Source: Acidimicrobiaceae bacterium
GTDB taxonomy: Bacteria; Actinomycetota; Acidimicrobiia; Acidimicrobiales; RAAP-2
Assembly: GCA_027314705.1 (NCBI GenBank)
Contig: DAHVAJ010000061.1
Coordinates: forward strand, 34,843 to 98,842
Direction of reading: 5' to 3'
DNA: 64,000 nucleotides
Position 1 is the first letter of the stretch, and each line of letters begins with the position of its first letter. Positions 22,705 to 33,469 of the stretch are shown here, in pieces. The translations under genes were made by a program, and so were the position numbers. The notes below the pieces were generated by a model. That model was given only the letters and a program-made list of their open reading frames with translations. It did no database searches and was not told where the DNA came from.

Positions 22705-24094
22705 GACCGTCCCCCGGCGGCGTGGGGGGCGGGCCGGCCAGCACCCGGGCCACGAGGGCCGGGAGGTCGGAGGCGAGCGTGGCCGCCCCCGGGCCGAGGG
22801 CCCCGGCCCGGCCGTGCACGTGGGCACCGAGCGCGGCTGCCTCCTGGGCGGCCACACCGCGGGCCAGCAGGGCCCCGATGACCCCGGAGAGGACGTCGCC
22901 GGTGCCGGCCGTGGCCAGGGCGGTGGTGCCGGTGCGGCCGAGCAGGACCCGGCCGTCCGGGACGGCCACCGCAGTGGTCGGCCCCTTGAGCAGCGCGGTC
23001 ACCCCGCCGACGGTGGCCAGGCGGCGGGCGGCGGCGATGCGGTCCGGGCCGGGGGGGGCACCGAGGAGCGAGCGGTACTCACCGTCGTGGGGCGTGAGGA
23101 CCACCGGGCCGCCGGACCGCAGCGGGCCGGAGGCCCCGAGGTCGCCGAGCACGGCGAGCCCGTCGGCGTCGACCAGGACCGGGACGCCCGAGCCGGCCAG
23201 CAGGCGGCGCACCTCCTCGCCGGTCCCCGGGGCCCGCCCGAGCCCAGGGCCCACGACCACGGCCCGGCACCGGCCGGCGACCTCCAGGGCGGCCGCCGCC
23301 CAGCCGGTGGCGGGCAGGGCCACCCCCACCGCCTCGGAGGCGGGGAGCGCGGAGAGGTCGGCACCGGGCACACCGAGGAGGACCATCCCGGCGCCGGCCC
23401 GGTAGGCGGCCCGGGCGCAGAGGGCGGCGGCCCCGGTCATCCCCGGCGATCCGGCCACCACCAGCACCGCCGTCGACCACTTGTTTCCCGCCGGGTCGCG
23501 CCGCGGCACGAGGGTGGTGACGTCGGCGTCCTCGACCACGGCGACGGCCGGCTCGCCCGGTGCGAGGCCGATGTCGGCGACCACGAGCTCGCCGGCCAGG
23601 CGGGCCCCGTCGCCCTGGACGTGCCCGGGCTTCAGGGCCACGAAGGTGACCGTGCGGGTGGCGGCCAGGGCCCGGCCGTCCACGGCTCCGGTGTCGCCCT
23701 CCACCCCCGAGGGGATGTCGACGGCCAGCACGGGCACGCCCGGCGCCACGTCGGGGGCCTCGTAGCTGCCGCGGAAGCCGGTGCCGAAGGCGGCATCGAC
23801 CACCAGGTCGAGCGGGGGGCCGGCAGTGCCCAGGGACGCCGCCTCGCCGGGGGCCACGACTCGCACCCGGGCGCCGCGCCGGGCGAGCAGACCGGCCGCC
23901 ACCCGGCCGTCCGCCCCGTTGTTGCCCTTGCCGGCGATGACCGCCACCCGGCGGCCGTAGGCCCCGCCGATCAGGTCGAGTGCCGATCGGGCCACCGCCG
24001 TGCCGGCCCGGGACACGAGCTCGTCGAGCGACGTGGTCGCCGCGGCGCGTTCGTCGACCGCGCGCATCTCGGTGGTGGTGAGGACCGGCTGCAT
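22697..24094 (-). CDS. Bifunctional NAD(P)HX epimerase/dehydratase
   Basis: [24 protein letters not shown]-terminal [35 protein letters not shown]. Confidence 0.93.
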   Translation of the reverse strand: MQPVLTTTEMRAVDERAAATTSLDELVSRAGTAVARSALDLIGGAYGRRVAVIAGKGNNGADGRVAAGLLARRGARVRVVAPGEAASLGTAGPPLDLVVDAAFGTGFRGSYEAPDVAPGVPVLAVDIPSGVEGDTGAVDGRALAATRTVTFVALKPGHVQGDGARLAGELVVADIGLAPGEPAVAVVEDADVTTLVPRRDPAGNKWSTAVLVVAGSPGMTGAAALCARAAYRAGAGMVLLGVPGADLSALPASEAVGVALPATGWAAAALEVAGRCRAVVVGPGLGRAPGTGEEVRRLLAGSGVPVLVDADGLAVLGDLGASGPLRSGGPVVLTPHDGEYRSLLGAPPGPDRIAAARRLATVGGVTALLKGPTTAVAVPDGRVLLGRTGTTALATAGTGDVLSGVIGALLARGVAAQEAAALGAHVHGRAGALGPGAATLASDLPALVARVLAGPPPTPPGDGRG

Positions 24095-24105
24095 CGCCTC
24101 CGACG

Positions 24106-24582
24106 CTACGACCCCGGCGAGCGCGCCGGGTGGCTCCCGGCGTCGCGAGCGGCCGCGGCCACGGCCACGGCCAGGGCCACGAGGTCGGTGTGGGTGAGGG
24201 AGAGGTGCCAGGTGCCCGCTCCCGCGGCCCGGGCCCGGGCGGCGGCCGCACCGTGCAGGACGAGGACGGGGCCGTCGAGGCCGTCCCGCACCACCTCGAC
24301 GTCCCGGAACGGGAAGGCCCCGAGGCCGGCCCCGAGGGCCTTCAAGACGGCCTCCTTGGCCGCGAACCGCGTGGCCAGGCGGGGAAGGGGGTCGGGTGCG
24401 CGGGCGGCGTAGGTCCGCTCGCCGGCGGTGAAGAGGCGATCGGCCACGGCCGGGCGCCGGGCCAGCACGGCCCGGAAGCGTCCGAGGTCGACCGCGTCGA
24501 TCCCCACGCCCACCACCGCTCCCCCGAGCGCGGCGGCGGCGGCTCCCCCGAGCGCGGCAGCGGCCTCACGACTGGTGCTCAC
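24106..24582 (-). CDS. acpS: Holo-[acyl-carrier-protein] synthase
   Basis: VGVGIDAVDLGRFRAVL, RFAAKEAVLKALG, WHLSLTHTDLVALAVAVA; GTG start. Confidence 0.93.
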   Translation of the reverse strand: MSTSREAAAALGGAAAAALGGAVVGVGIDAVDLGRFRAVLARRPAVADRLFTAGERTYAARAPDPLPRLATRFAAKEAVLKALGAGLGAFPFRDVEVVRDGLDGPVLVLHGAAAARARAAGAGTWHLSLTHTDLVALAVAVAAAARDAGSHPARSPGS

Positions 24583-24617
24583 CCGACGGTGACCACCCTC
24601 ACTCGACGGTGACCACC
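24578..24617. repeat. 20-bp tandem duplication spanning glmS stop and acpS start
   Basis: CTCACCCGACGGTGACCACC / CTCACTCGACGGTGACCACC, 19/20 identical, directly adjacent. Confidence 0.9.
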
Positions 24618-26488
24618 TTGGCCAGATTGCGGGGTCGGTCCACGTCGAGGCCGTGGAGGCGGGCCAGCGAGTAGGCGAACAGCTGGAGGGGGACCACGTC
24701 CACCACCGGGCTGAAGAGGTGTTCGGTGGCCGGGACCCACAGGACGTGGTCGGCCAGGCCGGCCGTCTCCTGGTCGTCCTCCTCGACCACCAGGACGACC
24801 GTCGCCCCCCGGCTCTTGACCTCGGCGACGTTGGCCACCAGCTTCTCCCACACCGGCGTCCGGGTGGCGACCGCCACCACCACGGTGCCCGGCTCGACCA
24901 GGGCGATGGGACCGTGCTTGAGCTCGCCCGCCGGGAAGCCCTCGGCCCGCAGGTAGGAGAGCTCCTTGAGCTTGAGGGCGCCCTCGAGGGCCACCGGATA
25001 GCCCACGTGGCGGCCGAGGAAGATGAACGACGGCGAATCCCGGCAGGCCCCGGCCACCTCGGCCACCTCGTCGGCCCGGGCCAGGACCGCCTCCACCTTG
25101 GCCGGTAGGCGGCCCATGGCCGCCAGCAGCCCCCGCGCCGCGGCCACCGACAGCGTCCCCCGGGCCTGGGCCAGGTAGAGGGCGAGGACCTCGAGGGCGG
25201 TGATCTGGGCCAGGTGGGTCTTGGTGGCCGCCACCCCGATCTCCGGGCCGGCCCGCGTGTAGAGCACGGCGTCGGACTCGCGGGCCATCGACGAGTCGAC
25301 CACATTGGTGATGACGAGGACCTTGGCCCCGAGGCGGTCGGCCTCGCGGACGGCCTGGAAGGTGTCGACCGTTTCCCCCGACTGGCTCACCCCGATGACC
25401 AGGGTTTGCCCGTCGAGGACGGGCTGGCGGTAGCGGAATTCGCTGGCGATGTCGATCTCCACGGGCAAGCGGGCCCACTGCTCGATGGCGTACTTGGCCA
25501 TGAGCCCGGCGTGGTAGCTCGAGCCGCACGCCACCACGAAGACCTTGGTCACCGCCCGGAACTCGGCGTTGGTGATGCGCACCTCGTCGAGGACGAGCGT
25601 GCCGTCGGGCAGGAGCCGGTCGAGGAGCGTGTCGGCCACGGCCTTGGGCTGCTCGTGCATCTCCTTCGACATGAAGTCGTCGTAGCCGTCCTTGCGGGCG
25701 GCGTCGAGGTCCCACTCGACGTGGAGGGGGACCGGCTCGACCGGCGATCCGTCGGCCAGGGAGACCACCGAGACGGACCCGGGCCGCAGCTCGGCCACCT
25801 GGTCGTCGTCCAGGACGAAGAAATCGTGGGTGAGGCCGAGGATGGCGGGGATGTCCGAGGCCAGGAAGGCGGCCCCGTCGGTCACCCCGAGGAGGAGGGG
25901 GGAGACCCGGCGGGCGGCCACCACCACCTCCGGGTCGTCGGCGTGCACGGCGGCGAGGGCGAAGGCGCCGCGGACCCGCCCCAGGGCGGCGCGCACGGCC
26001 CCGACCAGTCCCCCGTCCGGGTGGCCGGCCAACTCGGTTTCGATCAGGTGGGCGAGGACCTCGGTGTCCGTCTCCGACGTGAACCGGTGGCCGTCGGCCA
26101 GGAGCGCGTCGGCCAGCTCGACGTGGTTCTCGATGATGCCGTTGTGGACGAGGGCGAGCCGGCCGGAGCAGTCGACGTGGGGGTGGGCGTTGCCCTCCGT
26201 GGGCCGGCCGTGCGTGGCCCACCGGGTGTGCCCGATGCCGGCCACGGCGCCGTCGGGCCCGTGTTCGGCCCGTTTGGCGAGGTCCTCGAGGGAACGGGTG
26301 CCGTCGGCCGCCCGGGCCCGCCACAGCCCCCCGGGTCCGGTCAGGGCCAGACCGGCCGAGTCGTACCCGCGGTACTCGAGGCGGGCCAGACCCTCGAGGA
26401 GGGTGGGCAGCACTCCGGGGGTGGTCCCGCCGGGTGGCTCCCCGCCCGCGACGGCCGCACCCGCCGTGATGCCGATGATCCCGCACAT
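24599..26488 (-). CDS. glmS: Glutamine-fructose-6-phosphate aminotransferase
   Basis: MCGIIGITAG, two SIS domains, C-terminal DVDRPRNLAKVVTVE. Confidence 0.98.
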   Translation of the reverse strand: MCGIIGITAGAAVAGGEPPGGTTPGVLPTLLEGLARLEYRGYDSAGLALTGPGGLWRARAADGTRSLEDLAKRAEHGPDGAVAGIGHTRWATHGRPTEGNAHPHVDCSGRLALVHNGIIENHVELADALLADGHRFTSETDTEVLAHLIETELAGHPDGGLVGAVRAALGRVRGAFALAAVHADDPEVVVAARRVSPLLLGVTDGAAFLASDIPAILGLTHDFFVLDDDQVAELRPGSVSVVSLADGSPVEPVPLHVEWDLDAARKDGYDDFMSKEMHEQPKAVADTLLDRLLPDGTLVLDEVRITNAEFRAVTKVFVVACGSSYHAGLMAKYAIEQWARLPVEIDIASEFRYRQPVLDGQTLVIGVSQSGETVDTFQAVREADRLGAKVLVITNVVDSSMARESDAVLYTRAGPEIGVAATKTHLAQITALEVLALYLAQARGTLSVAAARGLLAAMGRLPAKVEAVLARADEVAEVAGACRDSPSFIFLGRHVGYPVALEGALKLKELSYLRAEGFPAGELKHGPIALVEPGTVVVAVATRTPVWEKLVANVAEVKSRGATVVLVVEEDDQETAGLADHVLWVPATEHLFSPVVDVVPLQLFAYSLARLHGLDVDRPRNLAKVVTVE

Positions 26489-26526
26489 GGACGTCCACGC
26501 TACCGGGGTCCGGGGTCGGTGCGGCC

Positions 26527-26542
26527 CCCCGGCCGGCCGGGG
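26527..26542 (-). terminator. GC-rich palindrome between glmS start and glmM stop; terminator candidate for glmM
   Basis: CCCCGGCCGGCCGGGG perfect 16-bp palindrome just downstream of glmM stop; no T-tract. Confidence 0.4.
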
Positions 26543-26544
26543 CC

Positions 26545-27912
26545 CTACCCCGGCGTGGCCGCCGCCGCCCGCAGCTCGTGGTCGACCAGGGCGGCCAGGC
26601 GGCCGGCCACGGCCTCGGCCACGCCCTCGCCGGTGGCCTCGACCATGACCCGCACGACCGGCTCGGTGCCGCTGGCACGGAGCACGACCCGGCCGGTCCC
26701 GTCGAGGCCGGCCTGCTCCTCGTCCACGGCATCCCACACGGCCCGCGCCCCGTCGAGGAGCTCCGTGCTGGGCACCTGCACGTTGACCAGTACCTGGGGC
26801 ACGTGGGCCACGAGGCCGTGGAGGAGCTCACCGAGCGGGCGGCCGCTGCGGGCCACCACGTCGGCGAGGAGGAGGCCGGTGAGGAGACCGTCCCCGGTGG
26901 TGGCCAGGCGGCGGAAGATGAGGTGGCCCGACTGCTCGCCCCCGAGGGCCAGGCCCTCCTTGTCCAGCGCGGCCAGCACGTGGCGGTCGCCCACCGGCGT
27001 CTCCTTCACCACGATGCCCTGTGCGTCCATGGCCAGCCGGAAGCCGAGGTTGGTCATCACGGTGACCACCACCGTGTTGCCGGCCAGCTGGCCCCGCTTG
27101 GCCAGGTCGAGGGCGAAGAGGGCGAGCAGCTCGTCACCGTCGACGAGCTGGCCGGCCGCGTCCACGGCCAGCAGGCGGTCGGCGTCGCCGTCGAGGGCGA
27201 GGCCGAGGTCGGCGCCGTGCTCGACCACGGCCCGGGCCAGGACGGCCGTGTCGGTCGAGCCGCAGCCCTCATTGATGTTGGTGCCGTCGGGCTCGCACCC
27301 GATGGCCACCACGTCGGCGCCCAGTCGCTCGTAGACCGCACCGGCCAGGGCCGAGGCGGCGCCGTTGGCGCTGTCGACCACGAGGCGCAGTCCCTCCAAT
27401 CTGCGCCCGTCGAGGACCGAGGTCAGCCAGCTCACGTACTCGGCGGCGAGGCCGTCCTCGACGCGGATGGTGCCGACGCCGTGGCCGTCGAGGGCGCGGG
27501 GTCCCCTGACCTCCGGGTCGAGGACGCGGGCCAACTCCTCCTCGACCGCGGCCTCGGCCTTCTCGCCGAGCTTGGTGCCGCCGGCGGCGAACACCTTCAC
27601 ACCGTTGTCGGCGAAGGGGTTGTGGGAGGCCGAGATGACGATGGCCGGCAGGTCGCGGCGGGCCGACAGCCAGGCCAGGGCCGGGGTGGGGAGGACGCCC
27701 ACGTCGACCACGTCCGCCCCCTCGCTGGCCAGACCGGCGGCCACGGCCGCCTCCAGCAGGGGTCCGGACCGCCGCGTGTCGCGTCCGACCAGGAACGTGG
27801 TGGCGGTGATGGTCCGGGCCACGGCCCGCCCGAGGGCGAGGACCAGCTCGGGGGTCAGCTCGACGTTGGCGATGCCCCGGACGCCGTCGGTGCCGAACCG
27901 GGTGCGGGCCAC
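26545..27912 (-). CDS. glmM: Phosphoglucosamine mutase
   Basis: FGTDGVRGIANVELTPEL, VISASHNPFADNGVKVFAAGG, DGDADRLLAVD. Confidence 0.98.
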   Translation of the reverse strand: MARTRFGTDGVRGIANVELTPELVLALGRAVARTITATTFLVGRDTRRSGPLLEAAVAAGLASEGADVVDVGVLPTPALAWLSARRDLPAIVISASHNPFADNGVKVFAAGGTKLGEKAEAAVEEELARVLDPEVRGPRALDGHGVGTIRVEDGLAAEYVSWLTSVLDGRRLEGLRLVVDSANGAASALAGAVYERLGADVVAIGCEPDGTNINEGCGSTDTAVLARAVVEHGADLGLALDGDADRLLAVDAAGQLVDGDELLALFALDLAKRGQLAGNTVVVTVMTNLGFRLAMDAQGIVVKETPVGDRHVLAALDKEGLALGGEQSGHLIFRRLATTGDGLLTGLLLADVVARSGRPLGELLHGLVAHVPQVLVNVQVPSTELLDGARAVWDAVDEEQAGLDGTGRVVLRASGTEPVVRVMVEATGEGVAEAVAGRLAALVDHELRAAAATPG

Positions 27913-27916
27913 CGGC

Positions 27917-28315
27917 CTACCGCTTGGAGTACTGCGGCGCCTTGCGGGCCTTCTTCAGGCCGTACTTCTTCGATTCCTTCTCGCGGGCGTCGCGGGTGAG
28001 GAAGCCGGCCTTCTTGAGGGCGGGACGCAGGTCGGGGTCGAGCTCGCAGAGGGCCCGGGCGATGCCGAGGCGGAAGGCGCCGGCCTGGCCCGAGACGCCG
28101 CCCCCGTCGATGGTGACGTCGATGTCCCAGGACTCGACGGTGTCGGTCAGTCGGAGCGGCTCGGTCACGATCATGCGGTGGGTGGCCGAGGTGAAGTACT
28201 CCTCGAAGGGGCGGCGGTTGACCTTGATGGCGCCCTGGCCGGGACGGACGCGGACCCGGGCGACAGCCTGCTTGCGGCGGCCGGTGGTCTGGCAGATGGG
28301 GGGGGCGGTGGCCAC
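27917..28315 (-). CDS. rpsI: 30S ribosomal protein S9
   Basis: [46 protein letters not shown]. Confidence 0.99.
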   Translation of the reverse strand: MATAPPICQTTGRRKQAVARVRVRPGQGAIKVNRRPFEEYFTSATHRMIVTEPLRLTDTVESWDIDVTIDGGGVSGQAGAFRLGIARALCELDPDLRPALKKAGFLTRDAREKESKKYGLKKARKAPQYSKR

Positions 28316-28357
28316 GGTGGGTTCCTCGTGTCTCTTCGGTGCGTGCGGGTCGCCCGG

Positions 28358-28825
28358 TTAGGCGCCGCTCCGGGCGGACGGCATCCGCCGGGCCCCGGGG
28401 ATCTCCAGGGGCTCGGGCGACTGGGCGGCGTGCGGGTGGTCGGGGCCACGGTAGACCTTGAGCTTGGTGGCCATCTGGCGCCCCAGGCGGTTCTTCGGGA
28501 GCATGCCCACCACCGCCTTGCGCACCACCTGGTCGGCCCGGTCGGCGAGCAGGTCGGCGTAGCGGGTGGCGGTGAGACCGCCCGGGTAGCCGCTGTGCCG
28601 GTAGGCGATCTTGGCGTCGGCCTTGTTGGAGGTCAGCACGACCTTGTCGGCGTTGACCACCACGACGTGGTCGCCGGTGTCGACGTGGGGGGCGAAGCCC
28701 GGCTTGTGCTTGCCCCGCAGCAGGACGGCCACCTCGGTGGCCAGACGGCCGAGCACCAGGCCATCGGCGTCGACGACGTGCCAGGCACGGGTGATGTCCG
28801 CCGGGGTGGGAGTGTACGTGCGCAC
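28358..28825 (-). CDS. rplM: 50S ribosomal protein L13
   Basis: [48 protein letters not shown]. Confidence 0.98.
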   Translation of the reverse strand: MRTYTPTPADITRAWHVVDADGLVLGRLATEVAVLLRGKHKPGFAPHVDTGDHVVVVNADKVVLTSNKADAKIAYRHSGYPGGLTATRYADLLADRADQVVRKAVVGMLPKNRLGRQMATKLKVYRGPDHPHAAQSPEPLEIPGARRMPSARSGA

Positions 28826-28976
28826 GGGTGTCCTTGGGGTTGGTTCGGTGCCGGGCGACCGCATCGGGCCTCGGGCGGGGGTGGCCGGGACCGGGCGGGA
28901 GCCCGGGAACTGGTCGAGGCGACCGTGGTCCCGAAGGCGCTGCCCTACCGGCCGGGGCCCGTCCCGGCGACCTACT

Positions 28977-29006
28977 ACAGTACGCCGCCGCGGGGCCCGA
29001 CGGCAA
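28977..29006 (-). promoter_or_regulatory. rplM-rpsI promoter candidate (-35 TTGCCG, 18 nt, -10 TACTGT)
   Basis: Minus strand in truA-rplM intergenic region. Confidence 0.45.
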
Positions 29007-29022
29007 GCCGGCCGGGTCCCGG

Positions 29023-29913
29023 TCACTCCCGGTAGCGCACGGCCATGAGGGTGAGCCCGTGGGGCGGGGCGGGCTGGGCGGCCCGGGCCCGGTCGGCCGA
29101 CACCAGGATGGCGGGAACGTCGGCCGGTCGCAGTCGGCCGCGACCCACGGCGACCAGGGTGCCGACCAGGGCCCGCACCATCTGGTGGCAGAAGGCGTTG
29201 GCCTCGATCTCGAACGCGTAGAGGCGGCCCTCCGCGGGAAGCAGTCCCGGGCCACGCTCCTCGCCGACGGGGGCGGGTCCAACGGTGCCCGCCGCGACCG
29301 GACGAACGGGCCGGCGCTCGAGAAGCGTCCACCGGGCGTCGGTCACCCGCCGGTGGATGGGCACCTCGGGCCCGGTCCCCGGCACGCGTCGGCAGAAGGC
29401 CCGGAAGTCGTGCTCGCCGACGAGAGCGTCGGCCCCCGCCCGCAGCGAACGCAGGTCGAGCGGGTCGGCCACGTGCCAGGCCAGGGGGGCGAGGAGGGGA
29501 TCGGGGACCGGGGCGTTGACCACCAGGTAGCGGTAGCGGCGGGCCACCGCCGACCTGCGAGCGTCGAAACCGTCCGGGGCCGGGCCGGCCTCGCGCACGA
29601 CCACCTCCGGGCCCAGCAGGCGGTTGAGCGACCGGACCAGGGTCGCCGGGTCGAGGGCGGCGGACCGGTCGGTCGGGAGGTCGACGTGGACCACCTGGTC
29701 GAGGGCGTGGACCCCGGCGTCGGTGCGGCCGGCGCAGGTGATCGCCACCGGGGTGCGGGACACCCGCTCGAGGGCGGCGGCCAGGACCCCGGCCACGGTG
29801 GTCTGGCCCTCCTGGGCGGCGAAGCCCCGGAACGGGGCGCCGTCGTAGGCGACCCGCAGGCGCCAGCGGACCGTCCCCGTGTCGCTCCCCCCGGGCTCGG
29901 GGGGCGGGCTCAC
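29023..29913 (-). CDS. truA: tRNA pseudouridine synthase A
   Basis: [44 protein letters not shown]. Confidence 0.96.
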   Translation of the reverse strand: MSPPPEPGGSDTGTVRWRLRVAYDGAPFRGFAAQEGQTTVAGVLAAALERVSRTPVAITCAGRTDAGVHALDQVVHVDLPTDRSAALDPATLVRSLNRLLGPEVVVREAGPAPDGFDARRSAVARRYRYLVVNAPVPDPLLAPLAWHVADPLDLRSLRAGADALVGEHDFRAFCRRVPGTGPEVPIHRRVTDARWTLLERRPVRPVAAGTVGPAPVGEERGPGLLPAEGRLYAFEIEANAFCHQMVRALVGTLVAVGRGRLRPADVPAILVSADRARAAQPAPPHGLTLMAVRYRE

Positions 29914-30263
29914 ACCAGTTCGATGCGGGCCATCGGGGCGTTGTCGCCCGGACGGGGGCCCAGCTTGAGGATGCGCGTGTACCCGCCGGGACGCTCGGCG
30001 TAGCGGGGGCCGATCTCGTCGAAGAGCTTGCGGGACATGTCACGGTCACGGATGAAGGCGACCACGTGGCGCTGCCGGGCCACGCCGCCCTTGGCCGCCG
30101 CGGTGATGACCTTCTCGGCCACGGGGCGCAGGGCCTTGGCTTTGGCCTCGGTGGTGACCACGTACTCGGCGGCGATCAGGGAGGCCACCAGGTTGCCCAT
30201 CATCGCCTTCTGGTGCGAGGCGCTGCCGCCGAACCGGCGACCCTTCTTCGGGGTACCGAGCAT
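29910..30263 (-). CDS. rplQ: 50S ribosomal protein L17
   Basis: [47 protein letters not shown]. Confidence 0.98.
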   Translation of the reverse strand: MLGTPKKGRRFGGSASHQKAMMGNLVASLIAAEYVVTTEAKAKALRPVAEKVITAAAKGGVARQRHVVAFIRDRDMSRKLFDEIGPRYAERPGGYTRILKLGPRPGDNAPMARIELV

Positions 30264-30269
30264 CGGTCC

Positions 30270-31208
30270 TCAGTCCTTCACCCGCAGGGACAGGCCCCGC
30301 TCGTCGAGCTTCTGGAGCACCTCGTCGAGCGACTTCTGCCCGAAGTTGGTGATGTTGAGCAGGTCGTCGAGGGTGCGGTCGACCAGCTCGCCGATGGTGT
30401 TGATCTGGGCCCGCTTGAGGCAGTTGCGAGGGCGCTCGGTGAGGTCGAGGTCCTCGATGCGCAGGTCGAGATCGGGTGAGCCGCTGGTGGTCGTGCCCAC
30501 CTCACCGAGCTCGAGGCCCATGGGCTCGTCCTCGAGGTCGGCCACCAGGCTGACCAGGGTGCGCAGGGTGTCACCGGCCGAGGCGAGGGCCTCCCGGGGC
30601 GTGAGCGAACCGTCCGTCTCGATGTCGAGCACCAGGCGATCGAAGTCGGTCGACTGCTCGACCCGCACCGGCTCGACCGTGAAGGCCACCCGCCGGACCG
30701 GGGAGAAGATGGCGTCCACCGGGATCACGCCGATGGCGCCCGAGCGCTTGGTCTTGTCCGAGGAGAGGTAGCCACGGCCCCGCTCGACGGTGAGATCGAC
30801 GGCCAGGCGGCCCTTGGCGTTGAGGGTGGCGATCGGCTGGTCGGGGTTGAGCACCTCGACGTCGGCCGTGACCTGGAGGTCGCCGGCGGTGGTCTCGCCC
30901 GGACCGCGCTTGTCCAGGCGCACGGTCACCGGCTCGTCGGTGTGGACCCGGAGCAGGACGTCCTTCAGGTTGAGGATGAGGTCGGTGACGTCCTCCTTCA
31001 CGCCGGGCAGGGTCGTGAACTCGTGGAGGGCCTCGTCGAAGCGGACCTGGGTGACGGCGGCGCCGGGGATGGAGGAGAGCAGGGTCCGCCGCAGCGAGTT
31101 GCCGAGCGTGTGGCCGAAACCCGGGTCGAGCGGGCCGATGGCGAAGCGCTGGCGGTTGTCCTCCTCCTCGCCGAGGGCTTCGACGGTGGGGCGCTGGATG
31201 ATGAGCAT
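30270..31208 (-). CDS. rpoA: RNA polymerase alpha subunit
   Basis: GPLDPGFGHTLGNSLRRTLLSSIPGAAVT; CTD LTERPRNCLKRAQINTIGELV. Confidence 0.99.
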   Translation of the reverse strand: MLIIQRPTVEALGEEEDNRQRFAIGPLDPGFGHTLGNSLRRTLLSSIPGAAVTQVRFDEALHEFTTLPGVKEDVTDLILNLKDVLLRVHTDEPVTVRLDKRGPGETTAGDLQVTADVEVLNPDQPIATLNAKGRLAVDLTVERGRGYLSSDKTKRSGAIGVIPVDAIFSPVRRVAFTVEPVRVEQSTDFDRLVLDIETDGSLTPREALASAGDTLRTLVSLVADLEDEPMGLELGEVGTTTSGSPDLDLRIEDLDLTERPRNCLKRAQINTIGELVDRTLDDLLNITNFGQKSLDEVLQKLDERGLSLRVKD

Positions 31209-31289
31209 GCTTGTCGCTCCTCTGCGGTGTGGTGCGCAGGTTGTGGTCGGATCGGTTCGGTCGTGCGCCGGCGCTGCGGCGGCGCCGGG

Positions 31290-31937
31290 CTACTTCGAGT
31301 AGAGCTCCACGATGAGCTGCTCCTGCACCGGCTCGTCGATGTGCTCGCGCAGGGGCAGCGAGAAGACGCGGACCTCGAAGCGGTCCCCCGCCGTCTCGAG
31401 CCAGGGCGGGAGGGCCCGGTCCAGTGTGTCGAGGTTTCGCCGCACGTGGAACAGCTCACGCGACGACGGCTTCAGCGCCACGGTGTCGCCCTGGCGGACT
31501 CGGTACGAGGGAATGGTCACCCGTTTGCCGTTGACCAGCACGTGGCCGTGGCGGACGAACTGGCGGGCCTGGGACCGGCTGGCGCCCCACCCGGCTCGGA
31601 AGGCCAGGTTGTCGAGCCGGAGCTCGAGCATGCGCAGCAGGTTCTCACCGGTGATGCCCGGGGCCCGGCTGGCCTCGACGTAGAGATTGTGGAACTGGCG
31701 CTCGAGGAGGCCGTAGATGCGCCGGGCCTTCTGCTTCTCGCGCAGCTGACCGAGGTACTCCGAGCCCTGGCGCATGCGGTCGCGACCGTGCTCGCCGGGC
31801 GGGTAGGCGCGGCTGTGCCGGTCGGAGACCGCCTCGGAGACGGGGCACTTCATCGAGTAGCAGCGCTCACCCTTCAGGAAGAGCTTGGTGCGCTCCCGGC
31901 GGCAAAGCCGACAGACGGGTCCGGTGTATCGAGCCAT
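31290..31937 (-). CDS. rpsD: 30S ribosomal protein S4
   Basis: MARYTGPVCRLCRRERTKLFLKGERC; S4 RNA-binding domain. Confidence 0.99.
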   Translation of the reverse strand: MARYTGPVCRLCRRERTKLFLKGERCYSMKCPVSEAVSDRHSRAYPPGEHGRDRMRQGSEYLGQLREKQKARRIYGLLERQFHNLYVEASRAPGITGENLLRMLELRLDNLAFRAGWGASRSQARQFVRHGHVLVNGKRVTIPSYRVRQGDTVALKPSSRELFHVRRNLDTLDRALPPWLETAGDRFEVRVFSLPLREHIDEPVQEQLIVELYSK

Positions 31938-31970
31938 GCGTGGTTCCCTTGGTTCCCTTCGGCCCCGGCC

Positions 31971-32375
31971 CTACACCCGCCGCCGCTTCTTGGGGCGGCA
32001 GCCGTTGTGGGGGATGGGGGTGACGTCCTTGATCCCGGCCACCTCGATGCCGGCGGCGGCCAGCGAGCGGATGGCGGTCTCCCGACCGGAGCCGGGGCCC
32101 CGCACCAGGACGTCGACACGACGGACCCCGTGCTCCATGGCCCGCTTGGCGCACTGCTCGGCAGCCAGCTGGGCGGCGAACGGGGTCGACTTGCGCGAAC
32201 CCTTGAAGCCGACGTTGCCGGCCGAGGCCCAGGCCAGGACGTTCCCCTCGGGATCGGCGATGGAGACGATGGTGTTGTTGAACGAGCTCTTGATGTGGGC
32301 GACGCCGAAGGTGACGTTCTTGCGCTCGCGCTTGCGGGGGCGGCGGGCGGCCCCGGGCTTGGACTGCTTGGCCAT
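31971..32375 (-). CDS. rpsK: 30S ribosomal protein S11
   Basis: [40 protein letters not shown]. Confidence 0.99.
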   Translation of the reverse strand: MAKQSKPGAARRPRKRERKNVTFGVAHIKSSFNNTIVSIADPEGNVLAWASAGNVGFKGSRKSTPFAAQLAAEQCAKRAMEHGVRRVDVLVRGPGSGRETAIRSLAAAGIEVAGIKDVTPIPHNGCRPKKRRRV

Positions 32376-32752
32376 TACTTGCGCACCTTCTTCTTTCCGG
32401 CGACGGTCTTCTTCGGGCCCTTGCGGGTCCGGGCGTTGGTGTGGGTCCGCTGGCCGTGTACGGGAAGGCCCTTGCGGTGCCGGATGCCCTGGTAGCAGCC
32501 GATCTCCATCTTGCGTTTGATGTCCTGGGAGACGTCCCGGCGGAGGTCGCCCTCCACCTGGAGGTTGGTGTCGATGTGGTTGCGGAGCCGGGTGACCTCC
32601 TCGTCGGTCAGATCGCGGACCCGGGTGTCGGGGCTGGTGTCGGTGGCGGCGCAGATCTGTTGCGCGGTCGTCCGGCCGATGCCGAAGATGTAGGTCAGGG
32701 AGATCTCCAACCGCTTCTCGCGGGGGATGTCCACGCCGGAAATACGGGCCAC
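32375..32752 (-). CDS. rpsM: 30S ribosomal protein S13
   Basis: [46 protein letters not shown]-like. Confidence 0.99.
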   Translation of the reverse strand: MARISGVDIPREKRLEISLTYIFGIGRTTAQQICAATDTSPDTRVRDLTDEEVTRLRNHIDTNLQVEGDLRRDVSQDIKRKMEIGCYQGIRHRKGLPVHGQRTHTNARTRKGPKKTVAGKKKVRK

Positions 32753-32787
32753 TCGCTCTTCCCTCTCGTCGTACGCCTACAGGTGCG

Positions 32788-32901
32788 TCAACCCTGCCGC
32801 TGCTTGTGGCGGGGGTTGTCGCAGATCACCAGGACCCGCCGGTGTCGGCGGATCACCTTGCACTTCTCACACATCGGCTTGACACTCGGTCGGACCTTCA
32901 C
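32788..32901 (-). CDS. rpmJ: 50S ribosomal protein L36 (Zn-binding, C+ form)
   Basis: Translated by hand: [37 protein letters not shown]; not in supplied ORF track. Confidence 0.97.
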   Translation of the reverse strand: MKVRPSVKPMCEKCKVIRRHRRVLVICDNPRHKQRQG

Positions 32902-32988
32902 GCTCTCGTCCTCGTCCTCGTCCTCGAACCTGCACTGCCCTGCTGCTGGCCCAACCCGCCCGCCGTCGCCCGGCGCCGGACCGCACCG

Positions 32989-33213
32989 CTACTTGTACCG
33001 GTAGGTGATCCGTCCCCGGCTGAGGTCGTAGGGCGTGATCTCCACCTGGACCTTGTCCCCGGGGAGGATGCGGATGCGGTGCATCCGCATCTTGCCGGAG
33101 CTGTGGGCGAGCACGCTGTGGCCGTTCTCCAACTCCACCCGGAACATGGCGTTGGGCAGCGGCTCGACGACCGTCCCTTCCAGCACGATGGCATCTTCTT
33201 TGGGCTTGGGCAG
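32989..33213 (-). CDS. infA: Translation initiation factor IF-1, probable CTG start
   Basis: [80 protein letters not shown] Shine-Dalgarno 6 nt before CTG. Confidence 0.93.
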   Translation of the reverse strand: MPKPKEDAIVLEGTVVEPLPNAMFRVELENGHSVLAHSSGKMRMHRIRILPGDKVQVEITPYDLSRGRITYRYK

Positions 33214-33469
33214 GTGAATCTCCTCGGTACTCTCTCGAACATCCCTCGCCGACCGCAGCGCCGGCGAGCGCCCGCGCCACGGCGCCGTGGTCTGGACTTC
33301 CGCTCCGAGGGCACGCCCGAGGGGCGCCTCCGGCGTGCGGGGGTGGCCGGCCACGGCACAGCCACGGACAGCCGAAGGAACAGTCTAGCCCCCTGTCAGG
33401 GAATTGCCAGTCCGGCCCGGTCAGGACCCCGGCGGCGTCCCGGGGCCGGGGGGTGGGGTGGGCTCGGGC

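Noticed and set aside
33214-33354. Upstream ATG as infA start
   Set aside because: Would add a 47-aa low-quality extension with no ribosome-binding logic; CTG with GAGGAG fits better.
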